Source: Janthinobacterium tructae (GTDB lineage: Bacteria > Pseudomonadota > Gammaproteobacteria > Burkholderiales > Burkholderiaceae_D). From it: a stretch of DNA of 64,000 bases. Positions 26,590 through 36,244 of the stretch are shown piece after piece (position 1 is the first letter of the stretch; each line of letters begins with the position of its first letter). The position numbers and the translations under genes are program-made. The notes under the pieces were generated by a model, which ran no database searches, was not told where the DNA came from, and saw nothing but the letters and a program-made list of their open reading frames with translations. Where the stretch lies: the NCBI RefSeq assembly GCF_006517255.1, contig NZ_CP041185.1:2976001-3040000 (forward strand). The letters run 5' to 3'.

Positions 26590-27807
26590 TTATGCGGACA
26601 CGACGCCGGTGGATTTATTCGGCTGGTCCACATCGTGGTCGGGCCGGTCTTCGTGCTTCGGCGATGGCCACAGGCCGGCGGGACGGTTGAGCATGATCAA
26701 CACCATGGCCAGGCCGTACAGCAGCTGGCGCAGCACTTCCGCCTCGATTACCACGCGGCCGAACAGCGCCTGCTGGGCCGGTTCCACCACGTGGCGCAGC
26801 ACTTCCGGTATCGAGGCGAGGATCACGCCGCCGAGGATCACGCCGGGGATATGGCCGATGCCGCCCAGCACCACCATGGCCAGCACGGCGATCGATTCCG
26901 TCAGCGAAAACGATTCCGGCGAGACAAAACCCTGGAACGAGGCAAACATGGCGCCGGCCACGCCGCCGAACGAGGCGCCCATGGAAAAGGCCAGCAATTT
27001 GACGTTGCGCGTGTTGATGCCCATGGCTTTCGCGGCGATCTCGTCTTCGCGGATGGCCACCCAGGCGCGGCCCAGGCGCGAATGCTGCAGGCGCTTGGTG
27101 ACGAACACGACGGCGATGCACAGGAAGAGGAACAAAAAGTAATAGGCATTCACCGACGGCATGGAAAAGCCGCCCACCACGACGGTGCTGTTGGTGCCCG
27201 CCTCTCCCGCCAGGTTGACGCCGAAGATGCGGATCGGGTCGATCAAATTGATGCCTTGCGGCCCATTCGTGAAATTGATCGGGTCGTTCAAATTGTTCAT
27301 GAAGATACGGATGATCTCGCCAAAGCCCAGGGTCACGATGGCCAGATAGTCGCCGCGCAGCTTCAAGGTCGGCGCACCCAGCAAGGCGCCGCACAGGCCC
27401 GCCACGGCAGCGGCCAGGGGCACGATGAGCCAGATCGACAAATGGATGCCGTTTTCGCGGATTTCCGGCCCCATCAGCTGCACCAGGGTCTCGCCCAGCA
27501 CCGGATATTGATTCACCACCGATTCAAGCAGGATGGCGAATTGCGGCGAGGCCAGCAAGGCCGTCAGGTAGGCACCCACGGCATAGAAGGCGATATAGCC
27601 GAGGTCGAGCAGGCCGGCGAAGCCGACGACGATGTTCAAGCCCAGGGCCAGCATGATGTACAGCAAGGCCATGTCGATGATGCGCACCCACGAGTTGCCG
27701 AACTGCGCGGCAAAGAACGGGAACACCATCAGCAGCGCGGCCAGGCCCAGCATGCCGGCGTAGGCTTTGGTCGGATTTTTCTTAGCGTCAAAATCGAGTA
27801 GTGCCAT
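26590..27807 (-). CDS. livM: Branched-chain amino acid ABC transporter permease LivM
   Basis: 405 aa with about ten membrane segments. The central GLCGALLGAPTLKLRGDYLAIVTLGFGEIIR block and GRAWVAIREDEIAAKAMGINTRNVKLLAFSMGASFGGVAGAMFA are diagnostic of LivM. It forms the inner-membrane channel with LivH. The C-terminal hydrophilic tail (KHEDRPDHDVDQPNKS) is slightly longer than usual. It lies 22 bp after livH. Confidence 0.96.
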   Translation of the reverse strand: MALLDFDAKKNPTKAYAGMLGLAALLMVFPFFAAQFGNSWVRIIDMALLYIMLALGLNIVVGFAGLLDLGYIAFYAVGAYLTALLASPQFAILLESVVNQYPVLGETLVQLMGPEIRENGIHLSIWLIVPLAAAVAGLCGALLGAPTLKLRGDYLAIVTLGFGEIIRIFMNNLNDPINFTNGPQGINLIDPIRIFGVNLAGEAGTNSTVVVGGFSMPSVNAYYFLFLFLCIAVVFVTKRLQHSRLGRAWVAIREDEIAAKAMGINTRNVKLLAFSMGASFGGVAGAMFASFQGFVSPESFSLTESIAVLAMVVLGGIGHIPGVILGGVILASIPEVLRHVVEPAQQALFGRVVIEAEVLRQLLYGLAMVLIMLNRPAGLWPSPKHEDRPDHDVDQPNKSTGVVSA

Positions 27808-27829
27808 GATTTAATCTCCCAGTTTCACA

Positions 27830-28759
27830 TCAGGCACGGTCGGCCACGCGTTCGCCCATGATGCCGGACGGGCGCAAGGTCAGCACGATGATCAGCACGA
27901 CGAAGGCAAAGATATCCTGGTAGTGGCTGCCCAGGAAGCCGCCCGTGATGTCGCCGATATAGCCGGCGCCCAGGCTCTCGATAATACCCAGCAAAATACC
28001 GCCCAGCATGGCACCATAGATATTGCCGATGCCGCCCAGCACGGCCGCACAGAAGGCCTTCAAGCCGGGGATGGCGCCCATGGAAAATTGAATGGAGGCA
28101 TAGTTGGCGCCCCACATCACGCCGGCCACGGCCGCCAGCGCGGCGCCGATGGCAAAGGTGGCCACGATGACCTTGTCGGAATCGACGCCCATGAGGCCCG
28201 CCACGCGGGGGTTTTCCGCCGTGGCGCGCATGGCGCGGCCCATTTTCGTTTTTTCCACCAGCAATACCAAGCCGCCCATCGACAGCGCGGCCAGGGCCAG
28301 CAGCAGCACTTGCGTTTGCGAAATCACGGCGCCGCCTATATTGATGGGGTCGGTCGACAGCAATTGGGGGAAGGGCAAGGGATTGCGCGTCCAGATCATC
28401 ATGGCGAAGGTTTGCAGCAGGATGGAGACGCCGATGGCGGTAATCAGGGGAGCGAGGCGGGGGGCGTTGCGCAGGCGGCGGTAGGCGACCCGCTCGATGA
28501 TGATGTTGACCAGAATACAGATGGGGATGGCGCCGAGGATGGCGGTGGCCAGTTTCAGGTAGCCGGGCCAATCCGGTACATAAATGCCCAGCAGCTTGAG
28601 TATGCTCAAGCCCACCATGGCGCCGATCATGAGTACGTCGCCGTGGGCGAAGTTGATCAGGTTCAGCACGCCGTACACCATTGTATAACCGAGGGCGACT
28701 AAGGCATACATGCTGCCCAACACCAAGCCGTTAATGATCTGCTGGATGAATGTATCCAT
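27830..28759 (-). CDS. livH: Branched-chain amino acid ABC transporter permease LivH
   Basis: 309 aa from the ATG at 28759. FIQQIINGLVLGSMYALVALGYTMVYGVLNLINFAHGD is the classic LivH opening. The EAA-like loop reads GRAMRATAENPRVAGLMGVDSDKVI, and the end reads LTLRPSGIMGE. It is the first gene of the operon. No livK binding-protein gene lies upstream within the window, so the substrate specificity rests on a binding protein encoded elsewhere. Confidence 0.96.
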   Translation of the reverse strand: MDTFIQQIINGLVLGSMYALVALGYTMVYGVLNLINFAHGDVLMIGAMVGLSILKLLGIYVPDWPGYLKLATAILGAIPICILVNIIIERVAYRRLRNAPRLAPLITAIGVSILLQTFAMMIWTRNPLPFPQLLSTDPINIGGAVISQTQVLLLALAALSMGGLVLLVEKTKMGRAMRATAENPRVAGLMGVDSDKVIVATFAIGAALAAVAGVMWGANYASIQFSMGAIPGLKAFCAAVLGGIGNIYGAMLGGILLGIIESLGAGYIGDITGGFLGSHYQDIFAFVVLIIVLTLRPSGIMGERVADRA

Positions 28760-29054
28760 GATTGCCCTATCAAATATGCATTTTTCGGGAACAACTTCGG
28801 CCAGAATATGTCGCTGATACAAAAACGGCACCGGAGGAAGAATTCCTGCAGTGCCATCCCTGGACCGTTCTCACCAGCATGGTGCACGCACTTAAAACGG
28901 GCGTGACCTTGCTTAGTCATAACGACAACATATTCAAGCTTGAAGCAATCATAACGATCTTTTGCAAAAACTAAGCTTGGAATAAATCGATCATTTCCGA
29001 ATTAAATTCGGTTTTGAGGTAACTATTTCATCGATACTTAATCGTCCTGCAGAC
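28760..29054. other. Intergenic region between livH and ispH
   Basis: 295 bp holding the livH promoter and the ispH transcript end. A small inverted repeat CCGAAT/ATTCGG sits at about 28997-29011, followed on the plus strand by TTTT. The AT-rich part (28920-29040) contrasts with the flanking genes. No gene was found. Confidence 0.4.
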
Positions 29055-30002
29055 TCAGGCCACGTCGCGCTTGAGGCCATCGAGGCCTTTCGGCATCGGG
29101 AACGTGACGGCTTCCTGCACGCCGTCGAGGGGGCGCACGCTCTTCACGCCACACTCTTTCAAGCGGTCGATGACGGCTTGCACCAGCACCTCGGGCGCCG
29201 AGGCGCCAGCGGTCACACCCACGCGCAGCTTGCCTTCCAGCCAGGCGGGATCGATCTGCGAAGCATTGTCGACCATGTAGGCTGGCGTGCCCATCTTCTC
29301 GGCCACTTCGCGCAGCCGGTTCGAATTCGAGCTGTTCGGGCTGCCCACGACGATCACCACTTCCACTTGCGGCGCCATGAATTTCACGGCTTCCTGGCGG
29401 TTCGTGGTGGCGTAGCAGATATCGCCTTTTTTCGGCTCGGCGATGTTCGGATATTTCAGCTTCAAGGCCTCGATAATGTCGCGAGTGTCGTCAACTGACA
29501 ACGTTGTTTGCGAAACATAGGCCAGGCTCTCCGGATTGGCGACCTGCAATGCTGCCACATCATCGAGCGTTTCCACCAGATGCATGCCCATGTCGGCCTG
29601 CCCCATCGTGCCTTCCACCTCGGGATGGCCGTCGTGGCCGATCATGATGATCTCGCGGCCTTCGCGACGCATCTTGCCCACTTCCATGTGCACCTTGGTG
29701 ACCAACGGGCAAGTCGCGTCAAAAATGCTCAGGCCGCGCGATTCCGCCTCGGCGCGCACGGCTTTCGACACCCCATGCGCGGAAAACACGAGCGTATTGC
29801 CAGCAGGCACGTCATCGAGGTCGTCGATGAAGATGGCGCCCTTGTTGCGCAAGTCGGCCACCACATAGGCGTTGTGGACGATTTCATGGCGCACATAGAT
29901 CGGCGCACCAAATTGCTGCAAGGCACGTTCGACGATTTCGATCGCCCGGTCGACGCCAGCGCAGAAACCGCGGGGCTGGGCCAGTAACAGTTCTTTATCC
30001 AT
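29055..30002 (-). CDS. ispH: 4-hydroxy-3-methylbut-2-enyl diphosphate reductase
   Basis: 315 aa from the ATG at 30002, with AAGGA 6 bp upstream; the reading could be extended to 30248 but that enters fkpB. The iron-sulfur ligands are the cysteines in [14 protein letters not shown] and [11 protein letters not shown]. The conserved [16 protein letters not shown] and [11 protein letters not shown] blocks are present. It makes IPP and DMAPP in the last step of the MEP pathway. It follows fkpB with 10 bp between, as in many proteobacteria. Confidence 0.97.
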   Translation of the reverse strand: MDKELLLAQPRGFCAGVDRAIEIVERALQQFGAPIYVRHEIVHNAYVVADLRNKGAIFIDDLDDVPAGNTLVFSAHGVSKAVRAEAESRGLSIFDATCPLVTKVHMEVGKMRREGREIIMIGHDGHPEVEGTMGQADMGMHLVETLDDVAALQVANPESLAYVSQTTLSVDDTRDIIEALKLKYPNIAEPKKGDICYATTNRQEAVKFMAPQVEVVIVVGSPNSSNSNRLREVAEKMGTPAYMVDNASQIDPAWLEGKLRVGVTAGASAPEVLVQAVIDRLKECGVKSVRPLDGVQEAVTFPMPKGLDGLKRDVA

Positions 30003-30012
30003 CGCTATTCCT

Positions 30013-30468
30013 TCACAGCACCGAAATGAGCTTGACTTCAAAGCGCAGCGGCTGGCCGGCCAGCGGATGATTGAAGTCGAACAGGGCCGAATCCTCGCGC
30101 ATTTCGCGCAACACGCCGGCAAAGCGGCCGCCGCCCGGCGCAGCGAAGTCGACCAGGTCGCCGATCTTGTAGTCGGCACCCGGCACCGAGTTCTCGTCCA
30201 AGGTCGCGCGCGAGACGGACTGCACCAGTTCGGGATTGCGCTCGCCAAAGCCTTCGCCGGCGGCCAGCTCGAACGTCTGGTGCGTGCCTTCAGGCAAGCC
30301 CAGCAGGCGCTGCTCGAGGAATGGCGCCAGCTGGCCCTGTCCCAGCATCAAGGTAGCAGGATTTCCGCTAAAGGTAGTGACAATATCAGTACCGTCAACA
30401 GTAGCAAGACGATAATGCAGGGTGAGGTAAGCCGCTTCGGTGACGACTGCTGGTTGCTCGTTGGACAT
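30013..30468 (-). CDS. fkpB: FKBP-type peptidyl-prolyl isomerase, SlpA/FkpB-like
   Basis: 151 aa. The FKBP half-domains ([39 protein letters not shown]) flank an insert-in-flap domain with [36 protein letters not shown] closes the fold. This is the SlyD/SlpA group, which combines proline isomerase and chaperone activity in the cytoplasm. Placement upstream of ispH matches E. coli fkpB-ispH. Confidence 0.93.
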   Translation of the reverse strand: MSNEQPAVVTEAAYLTLHYRLATVDGTDIVTTFSGNPATLMLGQGQLAPFLEQRLLGLPEGTHQTFELAAGEGFGERNPELVQSVSRATLDENSVPGADYKIGDLVDFAAPGGGRFAGVLREMREDSALFDFNHPLAGQPLRFEVKLISVL

Positions 30469-30589
30469 AGTGAGTTTTCAAGTAGCTGATGCAAAACGAT
30501 ATTGTAAGCCACACTGGCCGCGCCTGCCCCATGGCTTCGTCAAAGAAGACCATGCCGGGGCACGCGCCGGTGACAAACAGGAGAACAGC

Positions 30590-31264
30590 ATGGGCATCAA
30601 GGACTGGCCGGCCCGCGAACGGCCGCGCGAACGCCTGATCGAGGATGGCGCACACTCGCTGTCGGATGCGGAATTGCTGGCCGTCTTCCTGCGCACTGGC
30701 GTGCGCGGCAAGAGTGCCGTGGAGCTGGCACGTGACACGGTCGAGCACTTCGGCTCCCTGCGGGGCCTGTTTGGTGCCAGCCTCGTGAGTTTTTCCGCCG
30801 TGCATGGCATGGGCAGCGCCAAGTTTGCCCAGCTGCAAGCAGTCATGGAACTGGCGCGGCGCGCCATCATCGAGGATTTGCAGACGGGCCAGGCCCTCAA
30901 TTCGCCGCACGCGGTCAAAGACTATTTACGCCTGACCCTGGGCAACCTGGCGCACGAAGCGTTTCACGTGTTGTTTTTGGACGTCAAGAACCGCCTGATC
31001 ACGACCCGCGAAATGTTTCGCGGCACCCTCACCCACACCAGCGTGTATCCGCGCGAAGTGGTGAAACAAGCGCTGCTGCACAACGCGGCCAGCGTAATGC
31101 TTGCGCATAACCACCCGTCAGGCACGCCGGAGCCCAGCGAATCGGATTTATTGCTCACGCGCGCGCTGGTGCAAGCCCTGTCGCTGGTGGACGTGCGCAT
31201 CCTCGACCATTTCGTCGTGGCCGGTCGGCAAGTGCATTCGTTTGCGGAACACGGCCAGATCTAG
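30590..31264 (+). CDS. radC: RadC/JAB-domain protein
   Basis: 224 aa from the ATG at 30590, with AGGAGAA upstream; a longer in-frame reading to 30440 overlaps fkpB. An N-terminal helix-hairpin-helix region ([26 protein letters not shown]) precedes the JAB/MPN metal motif [14 protein letters not shown] at 173-186. The family was once linked to DNA repair, but this role is not established for RadC itself. It is divergent from fkpB-ispH. Confidence 0.94.
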   Translation: MGIKDWPARERPRERLIEDGAHSLSDAELLAVFLRTGVRGKSAVELARDTVEHFGSLRGLFGASLVSFSAVHGMGSAKFAQLQAVMELARRAIIEDLQTGQALNSPHAVKDYLRLTLGNLAHEAFHVLFLDVKNRLITTREMFRGTLTHTSVYPREVVKQALLHNAASVMLAHNHPSGTPEPSESDLLLTRALVQALSLVDVRILDHFVVAGRQVHSFAEHGQI

Positions 31265-31444
31265 GCCGACGCCCGCCCTGGTCACAGTTAACCATGTGTA
31301 AACAAGGACATACGTGACAGCAGCGGGACGCTTATCTAACAGCAAACAGTCCTGTTTACCAGTGTCTTCCCCTATGAACAAGGGTAAAAGTCAAATTGTT
31401 AAATTTTCTCAATACAACATGACACAATTGTTTTTCGCAAGTCA

Positions 31445-31473
31445 TTGATAAATCTGCTTATTTTGGATATACT
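31445..31473 (+). promoter_or_regulatory. Promoter of rpmB-rpmG
   Basis: TTGATA (31445-31450) and TATACT (31468-31473) with a 17-bp spacer, about 40 bp before rpmB. The upstream 60 bp is very AT-rich, like an UP element of a strong ribosomal promoter. Confidence 0.75.
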
Positions 31474-31512
31474 CTCGTTTTTCCAATTTGGAATATCTTT
31501 AAGGAGTGCGCC

Positions 31513-31749
31513 ATGGCACGTGTTTGCCAAGTCACTGGGAAGAAGCCGATGGTCGGCAACAATGTTTCCCATGCAAACAACAAAACCAAACGTCGTTTTT
31601 TGCCTAACTTGCAGAATCGTCGTATTTTTGTTGAATCTGAAAACCGCTGGGTCTCCCTGCGTTTGTCCAACGCCGGTCTGCGCGTCATCGATAAAGTCGG
31701 CATCGACGCCGTATTGGTCGATATGCGCGCTCGTGGCGAAAAAGTCTAA
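31513..31749 (+). CDS. rpmB: 50S ribosomal protein L28
   Basis: 78 aa. [32 protein letters not shown] is the highly conserved L28 N-terminus. The ribosome site AAGGAG lies just before. It is a component of the large subunit and is co-transcribed with rpmG, which begins 22 bp later. A shared promoter and terminator enclose the pair. Confidence 0.98.
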   Translation: MARVCQVTGKKPMVGNNVSHANNKTKRRFLPNLQNRRIFVESENRWVSLRLSNAGLRVIDKVGIDAVLVDMRARGEKV

Positions 31750-31771
31750 TTAGCAGAATAAGGGAGCTATC

Positions 31772-31939
31772 ATGGCAAAATCAGGCCGCGACAAAATCAA
31801 GTTAGAATCGACCGCCGGTACGGGTCACTTCTACACGACTACCAAAAACAAGCGTACGACGCCTGCGAAAATGGAGATCATGAAATTTGATCCTAAAGCA
31901 CGCAAGCACGTAACGTACAAAGAAACCAAAATCAAGTAA
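31772..31939 (+). CDS. rpmG: 50S ribosomal protein L33
   Basis: 55 aa, beginning [21 protein letters not shown] and ending YKETKIK. It is the zinc-free (C-minus) form, since it contains no cysteine pairs. AGGGAG stands 8 bp before the ATG. The standard rpmB-rpmG order is kept. Confidence 0.98.
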   Translation: MAKSGRDKIKLESTAGTGHFYTTTKNKRTTPAKMEIMKFDPKARKHVTYKETKIK

Positions 31940-31964
31940 TTGATCTTGTGTTCTGTAAAAAGAG

Positions 31965-31988
31965 CCGCTCCGATGAGCGGTTTTTTTT
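31965..31988 (+). terminator. Rho-independent terminator of rpmB-rpmG
   Basis: Stem CCGCTC/GAGCGG with a CGAT loop followed by eight T, 26 bp after the rpmG stop. Confidence 0.92.
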
Positions 31989-32032
31989 CGCCCTGATTTT
32001 CAGCCAGCTCCCCTCCTCCTTTTGCCAAGGCG

Positions 32033-32060
32033 AAAAAAAGGCCCTGGAATCCAGGGCCTT
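32033..32060 (-). terminator. Rho-independent terminator of desaturase gene
   Basis: Stem GGCCCTGG/CCAGGGCC with a 3-nt loop. On the minus strand it is followed by a T run, and it lies 20 bp beyond the desaturase stop codon. Confidence 0.88.
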
Positions 32061-32079
32061 GATATGGCGTAACGGCTAA

Positions 32080-33288
32080 TCAGGCATAGCTACGCAGGCG
32101 CAACGAGAAATCTTGCAGCGACTGGATACCCGACGCTTCGGCGCGCGTGCACCAGTCTTGCAGCTTCTGCAGCAATTGCTCGCGCGTAAAGTGCGAACGC
32201 TCCCAGATGGCGCCCAGTTCCACGCGCATGTGGTGCATGGTTTCCAGCGCCTTGCTGTGCTGGAACAGTTCCGACAGCTGCTCATGATGCGCATCGGCCA
32301 GCTTGCCCGGCTCGCGCTGCATCAGCTTGCGCGACGACTTGAGGAAACGCTTTTCCAGTTCGGCCTTGTGCTTCAGGTGTTCCAGCTCTTCCTTCCAGGC
32401 ATGCTTGATGGATTTGGCGTACTTGGCCATCACATCGTAGCGGTTGGCGATGACCGACTGCAAGGTCTCGAAGTCCGCTTCCAGCTTGCCGTGCGAGAAC
32501 TTCGGTTCCGGCGCCAGCTTTTTCACCTTCGCCAGGCCCAGCATTTCCAGCGCGCGGATATACGCCCAGCCGATATCGATTTCATACCATTTCGACGACA
32601 GCTTGGCCGATGTCGCATACGTATGGTGATTGTTGTGCAACTCTTCGCCGCCGATCAGGATGCCGAAGGGAATGATGTTGGTGGCCGCGTCGGCGCAATC
32701 ATAGTTGCGGTAGCCCCAGTAGTGGCCGATGCCGTTGATGATGCCGGCCGCCGTGATGGGGATCCACATCATTTGCACGGCCCACACGGAAATGCCGATC
32801 ACGCCGAACAACACGAAATTGATGACGAACAGCGACACCACACCCAGCCAGCTATATTTGGTGTACAGATTGCGCTCGATCCAGTCCGTCGGCGTGCCGT
32901 GGCCGTACTTGGCCATGGTTTCCATGTTCTTCGATTCAGCGCGGTACAGCTCGGCGCCTTCCCAGAACACTTTCTTGATGCCGCGCGTCACGGGGCTGTG
33001 CGGATCTTCTTCCGTATCGCACTTGGCATGGTGCTTGCGGTGGATGGCCGCCCACTCTTTGGTCACCTGACCCGTCGTCAGCCACAGCCAGAAACGGAAG
33101 AAATGGCTGGGGATGGCGTGCAATTCCAGCGCCCGGTGGGCCTGGTGGCGATGCAGATAAATCGTGACGCTGGCGATCGTGATATGCGTGACCACCATGG
33201 TGTACAGGAAAACTTGCCATGCGGACAAATCGGTAATGCCAGTGGCCATGAACTGCAAAACGTCGTGTAAAACGGAACTCAATGTCAT
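32080..33288 (-). CDS. Acyl-CoA/acyl-lipid fatty acid desaturase (delta-9 type)
   Basis: 402 aa from the ATG at 33288, with GGAG upstream. The three histidine clusters of membrane diiron desaturases are present: HRHQAHR at 46-52, HRKHH at 83-87 and HNNHH at 218-222. Four hydrophobic segments anchor it in the inner membrane. The C-terminal third (about 280-402) is a Lys/Glu/Leu-rich helical extension, longer than the core fold needs and common in betaproteobacterial members. It introduces a double bond into acyl chains, adjusting membrane fluidity. Confidence 0.93.
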   Translation of the reverse strand: MTLSSVLHDVLQFMATGITDLSAWQVFLYTMVVTHITIASVTIYLHRHQAHRALELHAIPSHFFRFWLWLTTGQVTKEWAAIHRKHHAKCDTEEDPHSPVTRGIKKVFWEGAELYRAESKNMETMAKYGHGTPTDWIERNLYTKYSWLGVVSLFVINFVLFGVIGISVWAVQMMWIPITAAGIINGIGHYWGYRNYDCADAATNIIPFGILIGGEELHNNHHTYATSAKLSSKWYEIDIGWAYIRALEMLGLAKVKKLAPEPKFSHGKLEADFETLQSVIANRYDVMAKYAKSIKHAWKEELEHLKHKAELEKRFLKSSRKLMQREPGKLADAHHEQLSELFQHSKALETMHHMRVELGAIWERSHFTREQLLQKLQDWCTRAEASGIQSLQDFSLRLRSYA

Positions 33289-33421
33289 TACTGCTACTCC
33301 AAGTGGACAAGGCATGCGCACGGTCGTTCCAGTGACTCTGGAGGTCCGGCAGAGTTAATTTTAGGCGTGATTGTACGCCCTAATGGGTGCTATCAGGCAA
33401 AATCGGAGGCAGGCAGCGAGG

Positions 33422-34780
33422 TTAGGGCTGGGTGCCGGATGGCGCGGACTCACCCTCTGCCGCGCCCGCGAGCGGGGCAGGAGGCGTACCAACAATACGC
33501 AATTCACGTTGCGGAAACGGTACAGTGACCTTATGTTCCTGCAAGGTGCGCCAGATGGCGCGGTTCACATTCGACTTCACGCCGCCGGTGCCGTTTTCCG
33601 GGTCCGCGATCCAGAAGCCGATCTGCACATCGAGGCCGTCGGCGCCGAAACGCACGAGGGTGGCCGATGGCGGATTGCTTTGCGACACACGCGGCACCTT
33701 GGCCGTCGCCGCTTCCAGCAAGGGGAAGATGGCATCGATATCCGTTTCATAGCCCACCGACACGGCCGTCGACAGCCACACCATGCGGTTGCTCAGCGAC
33801 ATATTCTGCACGCCGCCGGAAATCAGCATCTCATTCGGCACGATGGATTCAACCCCATCGCCACCCAGTAATACAGTATAGCGCGTATTGATCTGCGTCA
33901 CCTTGCCTGTAAATTGACCGACCGTGATCATGTCGCCGATGGTCAGGCTGCGGTCGAGCAGGATGATGAAGCCGGAGACAAAGTTCGCGGCGATCTTTTG
34001 CAAGCCGAAGCCCAGCGCCACGCCGAAAGCGCCGCCAAACACGGACAGCACCGTCAGGTCGATGCCCACCAGCGACAGGCTGACCAGCACGGAAACGAGA
34101 ATCAGCACGGCGCGACCCATGCGCGACAGCACCACGCGCAAGGAGGTGTGCAAGCCCTGCATTTTCATCAGGCGCTCGTCGAGCGAGGTACCGGCCCACA
34201 TGGCCAGCACCAGCAGCACGGCCACGGAAATAGCGGCTTGCAAGATGGCAGCCACGGACACCTTGTTGCGGCCCAGCGGCACGACGATGCCTTCCAGGAA
34301 TGCATGTAAATCCGGCCACAGGCCCGTGATATACAGGGCCATGCCGGCCCACACCACCACCGTGAATATCTTTTCCAGCAACAACATGGTGGGGCTGATG
34401 TCGCCATGGCGGGCAAAAATGCGGCGCAACACATAAAAACCGAAGCGCACCAGCGCCATCGAGGTACACAGGGGAATGGCGATACTGAGCAGGTTCACCG
34501 ACTGGAACTTGGCCAGGAAATGCTGCGCAATGCCCAGCAGCATGGCCGCCAGCACGGGCGTCAGGATGCGGATGAAACTGTCCGTGCGCTGCAAGGTTTC
34601 CGGCGTCGCCGGGACAGCGGCCGCTTCCGCCCGCTGGTGCAGGAATGCGCGCAACTGCCGCACCAGCAACCAGCTCAGGGCCAGGCAAGCGACGATGACC
34701 AATGCCTGCCACAGGATGGCCGGTTGACGGAAATCGTCGACAAAGTCAGTGATCAGGTTGAGCAGCGGGGTTTCGTTCAT
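33422..34780 (-). CDS. MscS-family mechanosensitive ion channel
   Basis: 452 aa from the ATG at 34780. The N-terminal part has four or five hydrophobic helices. The pore helix and beta domain follow as VLSVFGGAFGVALGFGLQKIAANFVSGFIILLDRSLTIGDMITV, with Gly/Ala packing typical of TM3 of MscS. The Ala/Pro-rich tail after 440 is not conserved in the family. It releases solutes on hypo-osmotic shock. It lies after rsmB on the same strand. Confidence 0.93.
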   Translation of the reverse strand: MNETPLLNLITDFVDDFRQPAILWQALVIVACLALSWLLVRQLRAFLHQRAEAAAVPATPETLQRTDSFIRILTPVLAAMLLGIAQHFLAKFQSVNLLSIAIPLCTSMALVRFGFYVLRRIFARHGDISPTMLLLEKIFTVVVWAGMALYITGLWPDLHAFLEGIVVPLGRNKVSVAAILQAAISVAVLLVLAMWAGTSLDERLMKMQGLHTSLRVVLSRMGRAVLILVSVLVSLSLVGIDLTVLSVFGGAFGVALGFGLQKIAANFVSGFIILLDRSLTIGDMITVGQFTGKVTQINTRYTVLLGGDGVESIVPNEMLISGGVQNMSLSNRMVWLSTAVSVGYETDIDAIFPLLEAATAKVPRVSQSNPPSATLVRFGADGLDVQIGFWIADPENGTGGVKSNVNRAIWRTLQEHKVTVPFPQRELRIVGTPPAPLAGAAEGESAPSGTQP

Positions 34781-34903
34781 GGCGGATGGTCTGGAAGATG
34801 GTGCAGGGAAATAACCGGGCGGGGCGCCCACAGCCTGCGCCAGACTGGCTGGCGCAAGTGCATGGCCACCGCTGCGATGCTGCAGCGGCGGCCCGTGACC
34901 AAC

Positions 34904-36223
34904 TTACTCGGCTGGTTCAGCGTCAGCATCGTCGGCCGGTTTTTCATCGGCGTAGACTTTTTTCGGCATGACCTTGCGCTCGAACACGGCGGCGAAGAAG
35001 CCGTCGGTATGGTGCAGGTGCGGCAACAATTTCAGGTAGTCGCCCATTTCCAGCTCGATCTTCTGTTCGGCCAGCACCTTGCTCATCGGCACCAGGGTGA
35101 AGTCCGGATGGGCCGCCAGGAATTGCTCGGCGATAAAATCGTTTTCTTCGTTCAAGAAGCTGCAGGTAGCGTACACCAGGCGGCCGCCGCCCTTGACCAG
35201 ACGCGCCGCGCCGGCCAGGATGGCTGCCTGCTTGGCTTGCAGCTCGACGATGGAGTTCGGCTGCTGGCGCCATTTCACGTCCGGATTGCGGCGCAGGGTA
35301 CCCAGGCCGCTGCAAGGGGCGTCGACCAGCACGCGGTCGATCTTGCCGGCCAGGCGCTTGATCTTGGCATCGCGCTCATGCGCGATCTGTACCGGATGCA
35401 CGTTCGACAGGCCGCTGCGGGCCATGCGTGGCTTCAGCTTGGCCAGACGCTTTTCCGACACATCGAACGCATACAAACGGCCCGTGTTGCGCATCAGCGC
35501 GCCCAATGCGAGCGTTTTGCCGCCCGCGCCGGCACAGAAATCGACCACCATCTCGCCGCGCTTGGCGCCGACGATCTGCGACAGGATCTGGCTGCCTTCA
35601 TCTTGCACTTCGATGGCGCCGCTCTGGAACAACGGCATGTTTTGCAGCGATGGCTTCTTGATCACGCGCAGCCCCAGCGGCGCGTAAGGCGTCGGGGTGC
35701 TGAGGATAGGTGCTTCGGCCAGGGCCAGCATCACGTCTTCACGCGTGGCCTTGAGCGAATTGACGCGCAAGTCCAGCGGCGCAGGTGCGTTCAGCGCATC
35801 GGCCAGCTTCATGGTTTCCGCTTCGCCGAACTGGGCGATCAGCTTGTCGAACAGCCAGGTCGGCATGTTGGCGCGCATGTTCGACGGCATCAGGCTGCGG
35901 TCGATCTGCGTGATGCGTTCCAGCCATTCCACTTCTTCTTCCGTCAGGCCGCCCAGGGAGTCGGCACCGACGGCTTCGGCCAGGCCGAGGATGGTCAAAC
36001 GGCGCATGGTCGGGCCACTGCCCGCTTCGGCGAAATCGGTAAAGAACGACTTGTTGCGCAGCACGGCATAAATGCCTTCGGCGATGGCGCCGCGTTCGCG
36101 CGAACCGAGGCGCGGATGGTCGCGGAAATAGCGCGACAGGGTGGTGTCGGCCGGGGCCGTGAAACGTAAAATTTCGCGCAATACTTCTTCAGCATTGGCA
36201 AGTATCGCTGGTGGCAATCTCAT
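34904..36223 (-). CDS. rsmB: RsmB/NOP-family 16S rRNA (cytosine-C5) methyltransferase
   Basis: 439 aa. The N-terminal NusB-like helical region (residues about 1-140) is followed by the SAM-dependent fold with VVDFCAGAGGKTLAL. Motif IV DAPCSGLGTLRRNPDVKW and motif VI ATCSFLNEEN carry the two cysteines used in m5C catalysis. The C-terminal acidic tail is short. RsmB modifies C967 of 16S rRNA. It is 21 bp downstream of purN, so both probably share a transcript. Confidence 0.88.
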   Translation of the reverse strand: MRLPPAILANAEEVLREILRFTAPADTTLSRYFRDHPRLGSRERGAIAEGIYAVLRNKSFFTDFAEAGSGPTMRRLTILGLAEAVGADSLGGLTEEEVEWLERITQIDRSLMPSNMRANMPTWLFDKLIAQFGEAETMKLADALNAPAPLDLRVNSLKATREDVMLALAEAPILSTPTPYAPLGLRVIKKPSLQNMPLFQSGAIEVQDEGSQILSQIVGAKRGEMVVDFCAGAGGKTLALGALMRNTGRLYAFDVSEKRLAKLKPRMARSGLSNVHPVQIAHERDAKIKRLAGKIDRVLVDAPCSGLGTLRRNPDVKWRQQPNSIVELQAKQAAILAGAARLVKGGGRLVYATCSFLNEENDFIAEQFLAAHPDFTLVPMSKVLAEQKIELEMGDYLKLLPHLHHTDGFFAAVFERKVMPKKVYADEKPADDADAEPAE

Positions 36224-36244
36224 TGTTATTCTTCCTGTAATATT

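Noticed and set aside
27825..28571. A 248-codon frame overlapping livH on the same strand
   Set aside because: Out of frame with livH, Arg/His/Gly-rich, no membrane helices. The livH frame has all permease motifs.
30003..30248. Possible N-terminal extension of ispH
   Set aside because: It would read through fkpB out of frame; the ATG at 30002 has a good ribosome site and the family N-terminus.
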